A DNA stretch of 33,043 nucleotides from Lachnospiraceae bacterium (GTDB lineage Bacteria; Bacillota; Clostridia; Lachnospirales; Lachnospiraceae). This document shows positions 1-7,154 of this stretch, one piece after another (within the stretch, counting starts at the first letter, position 1; every line of letters starts with the position of its first letter). Location of the stretch: NCBI GenBank assembly GCA_014804785.1, contig JAAUZD010000052.1:1-33043 (forward strand). Direction: 5' to 3'. The position numbers and the translations under genes are program-made. The notes under the pieces are model-generated. The model had not been told where the DNA came from and searched no databases. It saw only the letters and a list, made by a program, of their open reading frames with translations.

Positions 1-222
1 GTAGGAAACGACAACCCTTATCTGACAACATTCTTGAAGCATAAGAATGTAACAAGCCTTGACCGTGGGCTTTTGGTGGAACTGATTGACACTATATACG
101 TCCACGAAAACAATGAGATTACAATTCAATTTAACTTTGCCGACCAACACAAGCGGATTGTTGAGTTTATCGAAAATAACCAACATAACCTTGTACTGAT
201 AAAGTCCAACAACGCCGTATAA
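1..222 (+). CDS. Large serine recombinase, C-terminal end (partial)
   Basis: The frame is open from base 1, so only the last 73 codons of a longer gene are present. The visible residues (GLLVELIDTIYVHEN, then FNFADQHKRIVEFIENN) match the C-terminal DUF4368-type tail of TndX/TnpX-like large serine recombinases of Clostridia, which move integrative elements and mobilizable transposons. The catalytic N-terminal resolvase domain and zinc-ribbon region would lie to the left of the window. The gene stops about 50 bases before the element meets a disrupted ABC-transporter gene, the usual place for the recombinase of such an element. Family assignment rests on the tail alone but is fairly secure. Confidence 0.85.
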   Translation, partial: VGNDNPYLTTFLKHKNVTSLDRGLLVELIDTIYVHENNEITIQFNFADQHKRIVEFIENNQHNLVLIKSNNAV

Positions 223-278
223 CGATTAGCGGCGTGTTGGTATCAACTTTTTAGGCAAAGTTGTCTATAAATCTATGC
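223..278. mobile_element. Right end of the serine-recombinase element and its junction with chromosomal DNA
   Basis: Between the recombinase stop and the broken ABC gene there is only about 50 bases of non-coding sequence. The minus-strand ABC reading frame is family-like up to the codons for GPNGA and then meets a TAG stop at 273-275, so the chromosome/element boundary lies at about 273-280. The exact crossover dinucleotide cannot be fixed without the other end; in this recombinase family it is commonly GA. The element itself extends to the left, outside the window. Confidence 0.6.
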
Positions 279-479
279 ACCATTAGGTCCAATAAAGCCC
301 ACAATCTCCCCCCGCTTTATCGAAAAGCTAACGTCATCGACCGCTTTTTTTACCTCATACTTTCTGTTAAAAAGATGCTTTACCGTAGCCAACATACCAT
401 TCTCACGTTTTGCGATTTTGTAATATTTCTTTACTCCCTGAACCTCAATTATATTTTCCATGTCAGCCATGACCTCCAT
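273..479 (-). pseudogene. ABC transporter ATP-binding protein, N-terminal fragment cut at Walker A
   Basis: About 68 residues remain, ending EIVGFIGPNGA followed at once by a stop. An intact ATPase continues GKS/TT, so the gene ends in the middle of the P-loop, exactly where the serine-recombinase element begins. The preserved part (ENIIEVQGVKKYYKI, then KAVDDVSFSIKRGEIVGFIGPNGA) is typical of ABC-2 type exporters of the daunorubicin/DrrA group. The start at 479 is chosen because GGAG lies 7 bases upstream; an ATG at 494 is also in frame. Its promoter is intact. The rest of the gene is presumably at the far end of the element, so this is an insertion-disrupted gene rather than old decay. Confidence 0.8.
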
Positions 480-542
480 ATAGATTCTCCACAAACCATC
501 CTTATGTTAAACAAACGCCGCCACACTTTCGCAAGCCAGCTT

Positions 543-571
543 ATTGTATATAAAAAAATCCCACACGTCAA
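543..571 (-). promoter_or_regulatory. Promoter of the disrupted ABC gene
   Basis: On the minus strand TTGACG (571-566) and TACAAT (548-543) are separated by exactly 17 bp, a good sigma-A pattern about 65 bp upstream of the ABC start. The -35 box lies in the loop and right arm of the hairpin at 558-583, so promoter and hairpin overlap. Confidence 0.55.
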
Positions 572-583
572 TGAATGTGGGAT
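551..583 (-). terminator. Hairpin followed by T-run, minus strand
   Basis: Arms ATCCCACA (558-565) and TGTGGGAT (576-583) pair perfectly over 8 bp. On the minus strand they are followed by seven Ts, which is a rho-independent terminator shape. It sits downstream of a first terminator (635-670) and overlaps the next promoter, so it may isolate the ABC gene from readthrough. Confidence 0.6.
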
Positions 584-625
584 AAACTACTTTTGTACAG
601 GGATGAACAACAGCATGGTTTAATA

Positions 626-670
626 AAAAAGTAAAAACGGCTGACAGACACTTTCGTCTGCCAGCCGTTT
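626..670 (-). terminator. Terminator of the DUF4854 lipoprotein gene
   Basis: Arm AAACGGCTG (635-643) pairs with CAGCCGTTT (662-670), and CAGAC (645-649) pairs with GTCTG (656-660), around a short loop. On the minus strand the stem is followed by a T-rich stretch. It begins about 28 bp after the lipoprotein stop codon. Confidence 0.8.
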
Positions 671-698
671 ATGTGGTTTACTGTTTTGCTCCGCACTG

Positions 699-1292
699 TT
701 ACTGTGCTTTGAATTCCTTCTCAGCAAGTACACCGTCATCAGAATCCGTGTAGCGCACTATATATGTACAGGTTCCAGGATCCTGGTTAAGTGCTTCATC
801 AAAAGAAGCTACAACGGCCTCAAACACAGCTGAACTCGCATCCAGTGCATCAGAAAGCTGAGCCTTTGCCTCATCGGTAATCAAACTGCTATCCTCAAAC
901 TTGCAGGTCATGGTAAGCACATTTCCTTCGACTTCAACAGAGAGGCTCATCCCCTCCTGACTCATGCTCTCAAAATAAGCATCCAGATCAGATTTGATAG
1001 CGGGATCATTGTAGTAATCCTCCAGAGTTACATAAGCCCCTGTGTCATCTGCAGAAGCATCTGCTTCGGGTTCAGCTTCCATCTCAGCACTGTCATCGCC
1101 AGCAGTATCTTCTGTTTCTGTTTCTGTTTCTACTTCAACTTCTACTTCATCTTCGGAACCAGCGTCTTCTGTTGCTGCACTTGTTTCCTCATTTGTCTTT
1201 GCATCATCATTGGAACCGCCACATGCAGTTACAGATAATGCCAGCGCCATAACGGCTGCACATGCAATTGTTTTCAGTGTTCTTTTTTTCAT
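699..1292 (-). CDS. DUF4854 lipoprotein
   Basis: A 197-residue exported lipoprotein. It has a charged start (MKKRTLK), a hydrophobic stretch and a lipobox ending SVTAC near residue 24, so it should be anchored to the outer face of the membrane. Residues about 28-85 are an extremely acidic linker made of Glu/Asp/Thr/Ala, including alternating EV and ET pairs. The folded part (about 87-197, beginning YVTLEDYYNDPAIKSDLDAYFES) matches the DUF4854 domain common in Lachnospiraceae lipoproteins of unknown role. It is monocistronic: strong promoter at 1421-1449, leader of about 120 bases, own terminator. The domain is repeat-poor, so it is not an obvious adhesin; function unknown. Confidence 0.85.
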   Translation of the reverse strand: MKKRTLKTIACAAVMALALSVTACGGSNDDAKTNEETSAATEDAGSEDEVEVEVETETETEDTAGDDSAEMEAEPEADASADDTGAYVTLEDYYNDPAIKSDLDAYFESMSQEGMSLSVEVEGNVLTMTCKFEDSSLITDEAKAQLSDALDASSAVFEAVVASFDEALNQDPGTCTYIVRYTDSDDGVLAEKEFKAQ

Positions 1293-1420
1293 AATAGTTC
1301 TCCTTTTCTGATTTTCTCCTCACTTTCGCGGATGAACCGTGAAAGAATTTTCATGAAAAAAACCCCGCGAATATTCTGCCACGGTGTATCTTCACGAATG
1401 TGTTCCTCACACGATGCATT

Positions 1421-1449
1421 ATTTTACACTTCATCCTTCAATTTGTCAA
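1421..1449 (-). promoter_or_regulatory. Sigma-A promoter of the DUF4854 lipoprotein gene
   Basis: TTGACA (1449-1444) and TAAAAT (1426-1421) with a 17-bp spacer, close to full consensus. The predicted transcript starts near 1414 and leaves a leader of about 120 bases. The leader holds a hairpin with arms CTTTC..CGG and CCG..GAAAG, just before the ribosome-binding site AAGGAG. Confidence 0.8.
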
Positions 1450-1528
1450 TTGTTTATTTACTTCATTAATGTTCTTAACTTTTTCTTAATATATGCCATG
1501 TCTACCAACATTCGAAAAAATTATCATC

Positions 1529-2869
1529 TCAACAAACTTCCACATTCACCGTCCTTACATATCGTCGTAAAGGATACTCACCGTCATGCGCTTCTCCAAA
1601 GAAAGAATCCGACATCTTCCCCACAGAAGTGACCCGCGCTACCCCGCAGTCCGCCATGCGCTCTGTCAGTTCCCTGCGTTTATTCTGCGGGCACAAAAGC
1701 CCCGCCGTCTGCAGGTATCCCTTATTCCTGCGCAGTACATCCATCATCATTTCCGATGGCAGACACTTGACCAGACAATTCCCAAGCATCTCAGACAATT
1801 CCAGTTCCATATCCTCACAGGCTGTCAGGCTGCAATTTCGTCCGGCAAAAAGCTGCCTTTCCGTAAGTTCTTCCCCTGCAATGATCTTCTGCAGCGTCTC
1901 GCAGTAACATTTCATAGAGATCTCCGCACGCATCCCCGCCGACTTTGCCGGAAATTTCAATGCCGCCTGTTCCAAATAGGGGAGAAACCTGTTGCAAAAA
2001 TCCTTTACCCCTTCCAAACTTGACTGATCTAAGTAAATTACCTGACAAGAACTGCAAAGAACCTGCCGGGTAGATACAATATGCTCCGCCAAAGCCCGTA
2101 ATTCCTCATCAAGTATCTCTTCTTCTATTTCATCTAAACCGGAAAGATAAGCAAAACTCAGCTTATGTCCCCACTCAATCAGCCTGACGCCTGCAGGTGC
2201 AAAACGCCTTACCGCTGCCACCGCCTCATCACCGCCCCATACCACGATTCCGTCACTCATCCCCGCCATAGCGCACATGGCATCTAAATCGGTAGAAGGC
2301 GTATCGAATACATAAAGGAACTCTGCAAGCGAAGGCTCTATTTCTAAAAGTTCCTGCAAGATTTCTATGGATAACCCCTGGTCTGCCTGCGGCAGTTTTA
2401 AGATATTGATATTCCCTGTAAGCAGCCCTTCCAGCACACTGAAAACAGGAAGTCCTTCCCTGTTCCCTGCCGCAATGTGAAAAAGTGTCCCCAGCGGATA
2501 AATATAAGTATCCACTGCATCCATCCCGCTTCCCTGCCTGCCTTTTATTGCCTGCCCATTCAGAAACGGTCCCTTAAGCTCCCCTAATTCGACCTCAAGC
2601 CTGTACTCTATGCTTTCCCGGTTCGCCATGGCAACCACCGTCCGGATCTGCTCCTCCATCGCCTCTATACCAAGCTGGGCAATCTTTTCCTTATATATGC
2701 CGGCTTCCAACTTTTGCCCAATCATATCCACTGCGCCAATAACCTTGGAAATATCCAGCCGTTTACGAGCACGGGTATCATTGATGTCTTTTTCCATCCT
2801 GCCAAGCAGTCTCGCCTGCTGCGATGTTTCGTACAATTTACCTTTATAAAGTATCATGTTCTTCCTCAC
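1529..2869 (-). CDS. LuxC-family acyl-CoA reductase
   Basis: The 446-residue protein matches the LuxC acyl-CoA reductase family (PF05893), an aldehyde-dehydrogenase-fold enzyme that reduces an activated fatty acyl group to an aldehyde with NADPH. Family features in order: a poorly conserved N-terminus, YPLGTLFHIAAGN (residues 124-136), the nucleotide-binding region GNINILKLP (152-160), and TRQVLCSSCQ (267-276). Cys272 in the last corresponds to the acyl-accepting cysteine of the family motif CSSPQ; here the proline is replaced by Cys275. It is the last gene of an operon, 25 bases after the LuxE-like gene, the usual partner that supplies the acyl group. No luxA/luxB luciferase is present, so the product is not for light. 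Likely physiological product: a long-chain or aryl aldehyde, inferred only. Confidence 0.85.
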   Translation of the reverse strand: MRKNMILYKGKLYETSQQARLLGRMEKDINDTRARKRLDISKVIGAVDMIGQKLEAGIYKEKIAQLGIEAMEEQIRTVVAMANRESIEYRLEVELGELKGPFLNGQAIKGRQGSGMDAVDTYIYPLGTLFHIAAGNREGLPVFSVLEGLLTGNINILKLPQADQGLSIEILQELLEIEPSLAEFLYVFDTPSTDLDAMCAMAGMSDGIVVWGGDEAVAAVRRFAPAGVRLIEWGHKLSFAYLSGLDEIEEEILDEELRALAEHIVSTRQVLCSSCQVIYLDQSSLEGVKDFCNRFLPYLEQAALKFPAKSAGMRAEISMKCYCETLQKIIAGEELTERQLFAGRNCSLTACEDMELELSEMLGNCLVKCLPSEMMMDVLRRNKGYLQTAGLLCPQNKRRELTERMADCGVARVTSVGKMSDSFFGEAHDGEYPLRRYVRTVNVEVC

Positions 2870-2894
2870 ATATTCCTAAAAACTGCCGCAATCT

Positions 2895-4016
2895 TTACTT
2901 CTTTAAATAAGCCGCTGCCCCTGCCGCACAGGTCTGAATATCCTGAAACCCTATGCGTCCTATGATTTCCAGATAAGGCGACTTGATGCCGCAGCCGCAT
3001 TCTTCTCCCTCATGAAGCACCCCCAGATCATCGGTCATAATGCTTAAGATCGGTGTTGCAAGCGTCATAGGCGTAATCAGGTTCACCAGCCCCACCTGCC
3101 CTGTTTCCACGGGCTTTAAGGTATCTACATCCCGTATGATTACCCGGCTGTATACCGGCACATGGAAATGATGATTTGGGCAGTCACAGTACAGAATCGG
3201 ATGCTCCACAGCGCCAAAGAATTCTATCACTTCCGATTCCTTCACTCCCAGAATTTTCTCCGCCAGCCCATACAAAGTCTTTTTATCTACCTGCTCTGTG
3301 TAAAACTGCTTCCAGCCGCCGCCCAGAAGGATTTTAGACCCTTTAGGAAGCACCACCTTAACCTTTTGTTCCTCCATCTTTTGCAACACAAAGTATAAAT
3401 AAGAAGGAAATCCCATAAACCGCACCGGGAAACGTCCCTTGCTGTGCTTTACGATTGCCGCAATCACCCCGTCTAAATCTGATTCATAGGCTCCATCCTT
3501 CACCCGCAAAGCAAAGGTCCTACTGAGGGCTGGAGTGAAAAGCGTTGCACCGTATGCAGTTTTCGTCACTGCCGTCTCATTTCCTTTGTGGGGCTTATAA
3601 CCAAGCACAATATAATGAGCCGGGCAAATAGAAAACAAGCTCCGCCATTTCCCTACACGCAAGACCATCCTAAGACCGTTCCACAAGCCTCCAAACTCAA
3701 ACCCAATCCGGCTGAACTTCCCCTTAGTGCCGGAAGATGTTGCCTGTATCAGCATCCTTCTTTTTGACATGGAAAAAAGAGTGTGGTTCTTGAACACCCA
3801 GGTCGGCAAAAAGGGCAGCCTTTCTATATCTTTACTTTCCTTTAAATCCTCCGGCGAAAAATGAAAATGCTCTAAAATTTTCCGGTAGGATTCGCAATGG
3901 TCATACTGAAAACGGCAGTTCTCCCTCACTGATGCAAGGAATAAATCTTCCGTTTCCTTTACCGCAAAAGGATCCTTCCATCCAAAAAGCCTCTTTCTAT
4001 ATTTTATTATTTTCAA
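2895..4016 (-). CDS. LuxE-family acyl-protein synthetase (acyl-activating enzyme)
   Basis: The family is LuxE/acyl-protein synthetase (PF04443): it adenylates a fatty acid and passes the acyl group to a cysteine and then to LuxC. Visible motifs are LPFLPTWVFKNHTLFS, SSGTKGKFSRIGFE (the nucleotide-binding SSGTxG, about residues 94-107), the ECGCG...PYLEIIGR segment typical of the C-terminal adenylation subdomain, and a cysteine near the C-terminus. Start choice: the frame is open back to an ATG at 4106, but that would overlap the ABC gene by 71 bases and add a basic extension not expected in the family. A TTG at 4016, just after GGGAG, gives a normal N-terminus (about 373 aa). The RBS-to-TTG distance is short, so the start is not certain. 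Confidence 0.82.
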   Translation of the reverse strand: MKIIKYRKRLFGWKDPFAVKETEDLFLASVRENCRFQYDHCESYRKILEHFHFSPEDLKESKDIERLPFLPTWVFKNHTLFSMSKRRMLIQATSSGTKGKFSRIGFEFGGLWNGLRMVLRVGKWRSLFSICPAHYIVLGYKPHKGNETAVTKTAYGATLFTPALSRTFALRVKDGAYESDLDGVIAAIVKHSKGRFPVRFMGFPSYLYFVLQKMEEQKVKVVLPKGSKILLGGGWKQFYTEQVDKKTLYGLAEKILGVKESEVIEFFGAVEHPILYCDCPNHHFHVPVYSRVIIRDVDTLKPVETGQVGLVNLITPMTLATPILSIMTDDLGVLHEGEECGCGIKSPYLEIIGRIGFQDIQTCAAGAAAYLKK

Positions 4017-4035
4017 TTTCTCCCAGCTTCTTTCC

Positions 4036-4965
4036 TCATATTTTGTGCGGTACTTCGCTCTTATGCCTATATATCTTTTTAATCGCTTCTTCCAAATCCG
4101 GTTCAAACAGCCTTATATCGCTGAATTTACATTTTTCCATAAGGTGCCTCATGATTTGGGCTGTCTCTATCTTTTGTTTATCGTAATCAATCGTCAGCAC
4201 GTCTCCATCCACACTGTACTTCTCCAAAGGAAGATCCTCAAAATCCGGAAGTTTGTCCTCTATCCTGACTTCCATCCGGTAAAGCGGCGAGAGTATCTCC
4301 ATGATACGCTCCACCTTTCCGTCAAAGATAATCCTTCCTGCATCAATCAGAATCACTCTCTCACACAGCGTTTCTACTTCTGTAAGATTATGACTTGTAT
4401 AAATGATTGTAGCACGCTTCTCATTTCTATACTTTTCAAAGAACTGCATAATTCTATTTTTTATGGAAATATCCAGACCAATCATCACTTCATCAAGCAA
4501 TAATATCTTTGGCTGCGTAAGCAGCGCGTATACCAATTCGCACCTCATTCTTTCTCCTACAGACAAAACTCCTGGTGTCTTGTCCATAAATGCTTTGATT
4601 TCAAACATTTCTGCCAGTTCTTCGATTCTGCTTTCAGCGATTCGCCGATCAATCCGGTACATGCTGACGCAATTGTCAAAAGAATCCTTCACTTTATGCG
4701 TTTCCCACATCTGAGACCTTGTCCCTGATACATACGCCAGATCCCTAAGTAAGCTCTTTTCTTCAATTATACATTCCGCTCCTCCAGTCCTGATGAATCC
4801 GGAATCCGGTTTGATCATTCCAACGATTGTATCAAGCAGGGTCGTTTTCCCTGCACCATTTAATCCGATGATTCCTACCGTTTCATTTTCCGCGATATGA
4901 AAGGATATATCCTTCAGCACTTCTCTTCCAGATAAGGTTTTGCATACATTCTTTAATACAATCAA
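4036..4965 (-). CDS. ABC transporter ATP-binding protein without a partner permease
   Basis: A complete 309-residue ATPase: Walker A GLNGAGKTT (34-42), an unusual signature LSVGE (134-138) in place of LSGGQ, Walker B ILLLDE (154-159) and the switch histidine in TSHN (His192). The C-terminal ~90 residues form the extra domain seen in ABC-2 type ATPases such as those of the DrrA/NatA group. These ATPases normally work with a membrane permease, but none is encoded in this operon. It lies between the histidine kinase (23 bases upstream) and LuxE (19 bases downstream). Possible roles are export of a LuxC/LuxE product with a permease encoded elsewhere, or a regulatory ATPase. The first is an inference from context. 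Confidence 0.88.
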   Translation of the reverse strand: MIVLKNVCKTLSGREVLKDISFHIAENETVGIIGLNGAGKTTLLDTIVGMIKPDSGFIRTGGAECIIEEKSLLRDLAYVSGTRSQMWETHKVKDSFDNCVSMYRIDRRIAESRIEELAEMFEIKAFMDKTPGVLSVGERMRCELVYALLTQPKILLLDEVMIGLDISIKNRIMQFFEKYRNEKRATIIYTSHNLTEVETLCERVILIDAGRIIFDGKVERIMEILSPLYRMEVRIEDKLPDFEDLPLEKYSVDGDVLTIDYDKQKIETAQIMRHLMEKCKFSDIRLFEPDLEEAIKKIYRHKSEVPHKI

Positions 4966-4988
4966 CAGCCATCACCACCTGTGGTTTT

Positions 4989-5771
4989 TTATACATGGTC
5001 AAACAGCATGACACTTACAATAAACATTTCTTTCTTCTCATAAATATCTATATTACCATTATATTTTTCCGTAATAGCTTTAATCTGCTTCATGCCATAT
5101 CCATGTCCCGGTTCTTCCTTGGAAGATTTCAGTTCCGGATTATTCTTCAAAACAGACTCGTCAATACTATTTTTTACCGTTATAACATCAATTCCCTTCC
5201 TTGAAGATATATCCACCTCAAGTCGCTTCTTCCTAGAATTTAGTGCTGCACAGATTGCATTATCCAGCATATTATTAAGCAATGCTGAAAAATCCACACT
5301 CTCCATATACGCAAAAGGCAGGTTCTCTATCTCGACCTTGATTTCCACTCCCTGTTCCTTTGCTCTGGAAAGTTTGCTGTTGATAATATAACTTAGTAAG
5401 GAATTGCCGACATTGACATAGGTGTACATCCTGTTCAGCTTATCTAAAATCTCTCCTGCATACTGTCTGGCTTTCTCTGTTTTGTTCTCCTCAAGATAAG
5501 AAAGAATTACCAGCGTGTGGTTCTTCATGTCATGCTTCAACAATCTGATTTGCTGCTGTACCTTTTTGATTTCATCAGCCATCTCCTGCTGCCTGTCATA
5601 ATCGTACTTTATATCCGATAAACTTTTTTCCAGATCCAGATTATCCGCCACATACCGTGTAAGCTCTCTATCCAGTTCCTTGTATTTTATTTTATCAGCT
5701 TTTCTCTTCTTTGCCCCTTTCATCAGCAAAATTCCCTGAATTATTACAATTACTGTAAGAATGATATACAT
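4989..5771 (-). CDS. GHKL sensor histidine kinase with a minimal membrane part
   Basis: A 260-residue kinase of the AgrC/GHKL type. Residues 2-19 form a single membrane segment; residues 20-78 are a charged coiled coil. The phosphoacceptor is His80 in LKHDMKNH, the N-box is NNMLDNAICAAL (about 165-176) and the G-box is GHGYGMKQI near residue 225. AgrC-type kinases normally have a six-helix sensor domain of about 200 residues; this one lacks it, so it cannot sense an autoinducer peptide by itself and probably reads the membrane or a partner protein. The gene starts 5 bases after the response-regulator stop and is co-transcribed with it. Confidence 0.9.
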   Translation of the reverse strand: MYIILTVIVIIQGILLMKGAKKRKADKIKYKELDRELTRYVADNLDLEKSLSDIKYDYDRQQEMADEIKKVQQQIRLLKHDMKNHTLVILSYLEENKTEKARQYAGEILDKLNRMYTYVNVGNSLLSYIINSKLSRAKEQGVEIKVEIENLPFAYMESVDFSALLNNMLDNAICAALNSRKKRLEVDISSRKGIDVITVKNSIDESVLKNNPELKSSKEEPGHGYGMKQIKAITEKYNGNIDIYEKKEMFIVSVMLFDHV

Positions 5772-5776
5772 GCTAT

Positions 5777-6499
5777 TTACTCACTTTCCAGCCGAAGTAT
5801 TTCAAGAATCCTTTTTCGCACATCTTTTTCATAGCTTCTGCCTATAGGAAGCGCCATGCTTTCATTCCCCAGCTTTAGTTGAATCTCTGTACTCTTTAAT
5901 TTTTCAATGTATCCGGCATTCACCAGATAGCCCTTGTGACACCTTATAAACCCTTTGCCGTAAAGTTTATTTTCGATATTCGTCATGGTTTCTCTTATGC
6001 GAAGCTTATCATTTCTAAGTTGCAGCACAAGATAATTTCCTTCCGCTTCAATGTAAATAATGTCTTTAAGCAGTATTCTGCTAAGTTCCTGACCTTTCTG
6101 GATTACCAATTCCTGCTGATTCTCAAGCAGTTCCTTATGAACCCGCTTTGCCAGTTCATCCAATTCTTCATCCATATGTGTTTTCCTGATAAAACCAAAC
6201 GGTCTGTACGCAAAAGTCTGATAAACCAATGCATCATGACTGGTTACAAAGATCAGAATCGTCTTCCACTCCTGTTCGTTAACATATCCGGCGATATCCA
6301 TTCCGCTGTAATATGGCATATCTATATCAAGAAACAGCACATCTATCCTTTCAGTTTGAATGCGCTCCATCAATTCCCTTGCATCATCAATGCAGGTGTA
6401 CTTAGCTGACATGTTATTTTCATCAAAGCAAGTCCAGACTTTCTTGTATATATCATTCAGAATCTCTTTTTCATCATCACAGATTACTATATGATACAT
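5777..6499 (-). CDS. LytTR-family response regulator (AgrA-like)
   Basis: The 240-residue protein begins with a receiver domain (MYHIVICDDE, phosphoacceptor Asp58 in LFLDIDMP) and ends with a LytTR DNA-binding domain (about 140-235, with IIYIEAEGNYLVL and IRCHKGYLVNAGYI). It pairs with the GHKL kinase encoded 5 bases downstream. LytTR regulators typically bind two short direct repeats about one to two helical turns apart. Its start overlaps the end of the 92-aa gene by 23 bases, showing tight coupling. Likely target: its own operon, including the LuxE/LuxC genes; no binding site could be fixed with confidence. Confidence 0.92.
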   Translation of the reverse strand: MYHIVICDDEKEILNDIYKKVWTCFDENNMSAKYTCIDDARELMERIQTERIDVLFLDIDMPYYSGMDIAGYVNEQEWKTILIFVTSHDALVYQTFAYRPFGFIRKTHMDEELDELAKRVHKELLENQQELVIQKGQELSRILLKDIIYIEAEGNYLVLQLRNDKLRIRETMTNIENKLYGKGFIRCHKGYLVNAGYIEKLKSTEIQLKLGNESMALPIGRSYEKDVRKRILEILRLESE

Positions 6500-6755
6500 T
6501 TTCTATCGCCCTCCACTTACTGCCAGGACGTTCCAGTTCCGCAATGAACATCTCCGCAATATCTGACGGTCCGCTCCACCATAGCTTAGAATCCTCCTCA
6601 TATAATAACCTGCCAGTTTGCGAAGCCACAAATATAGGTAATAACTCTGTAGGTTTCAGATGCATATCTTCGGCAAGTTCATCCACTACCATCATTACCA
6701 TTAAATCAATCGCATTTTTCTTTTTCTCTTCTGTAGTCACTTTTTCTATATCCAT
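6477..6755 (-). CDS. 92-aa protein of the DUF3791/DUF3990 neighbourhood, unknown function
   Basis: A small acidic/hydrophobic protein, MDIEKVTTEEKKKNAIDLMV at the start and SKLWWSGPSDIAEMFIAEL in the second half. From memory, short proteins with a similar (S/T)KLWWxGPS motif occur beside DUF3791 and DUF3990 genes in gut Firmicutes; I could not verify this here. It overlaps the DUF3990 remnant upstream by 10 bases and the response regulator downstream by 23 bases. No membrane segment or catalytic motif is seen. Confidence 0.65.
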   Translation of the reverse strand: MDIEKVTTEEKKKNAIDLMVMMVVDELAEDMHLKPTELLPIFVASQTGRLLYEEDSKLWWSGPSDIAEMFIAELERPGSKWRAIENVSYSNL

Positions 6756-6877
6756 ACCTGCTCACTTTCTACAAATGCAAGGCAACTCAGCGCTCCATCT
6801 GTTCTAAAACAAAATTGATCCCGAAGTCGTTCCGGAAGCAATAAGCCAATACATATGTCATCCACTAGTTTAGGCAT
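6746..6877 (-). pseudogene. DUF3990 C-terminal remnant (43 codons)
   Basis: A 43-codon frame begins at an ATG that overlaps the DUF3791 stop codon (ATGCCTAA) and ends inside the start of the next gene. The peptide contains LRDQFCFRTDGALSCLAF, which resembles the conserved C-terminal end of DUF3990 proteins (normally about 150-180 residues, usually beside DUF3791). The N-terminal 100+ residues are missing. It could still be translated by coupling to DUF3791, but cannot hold a complete domain. Confidence 0.5.
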
Positions 6878-7094
6878 TACCTGTCACTCCTTTGCTTTTA
6901 AGATATGTCGCAACATCTTCTAATACTGCTTCATCGCCTTCCACATGGAATATGCCAAAGCATTCCTCAATATAGTGTAAAACACCATACTGCTCAAACA
7001 ATTCAGCAATTACCTCTATCGGCTTATTCCATTCTTCGCTCGCAAGCCTCATAATCCTTGTCTGCATATATATGATTTGCTGTCTTTCATTCAT
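6870..7094 (-). CDS. DUF3791 family protein
   Basis: 74 residues with the pattern of DUF3791: a helical N-terminus, then ELFEQYGVLHYIEECFGIFHVEGDEAVLEDV. DUF3791 proteins usually sit directly upstream of a DUF3990 gene and the pair is often treated as a toxin-antitoxin-like module; that is family context, not proven here. A GGAGG site precedes the start by 6 bases. It is the first gene of the tight operon running to the LuxC-like gene, with no further gap above 26 bases. Confidence 0.8.
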   Translation of the reverse strand: MNERQQIIYMQTRIMRLASEEWNKPIEVIAELFEQYGVLHYIEECFGIFHVEGDEAVLEDVATYLKSKGVTGNA

Positions 7095-7154
7095 ATTAAG
7101 CCTCCAGCTTTTGAATTACATTTACTTTCTTCACCCAACAATGTTCCTAATTAA

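Noticed and set aside
1042-1311. Serine-rich plus-strand reading frame
   Set aside because: It is the antisense shadow of the Glu/Thr-rich linker of the lipoprotein gene.
4017-4106. ATG start of the LuxE-like gene at 4106
   Set aside because: It would overlap the ABC gene by 71 bases and add a basic stretch not expected in LuxE; the TTG at 4016 fits the family start.
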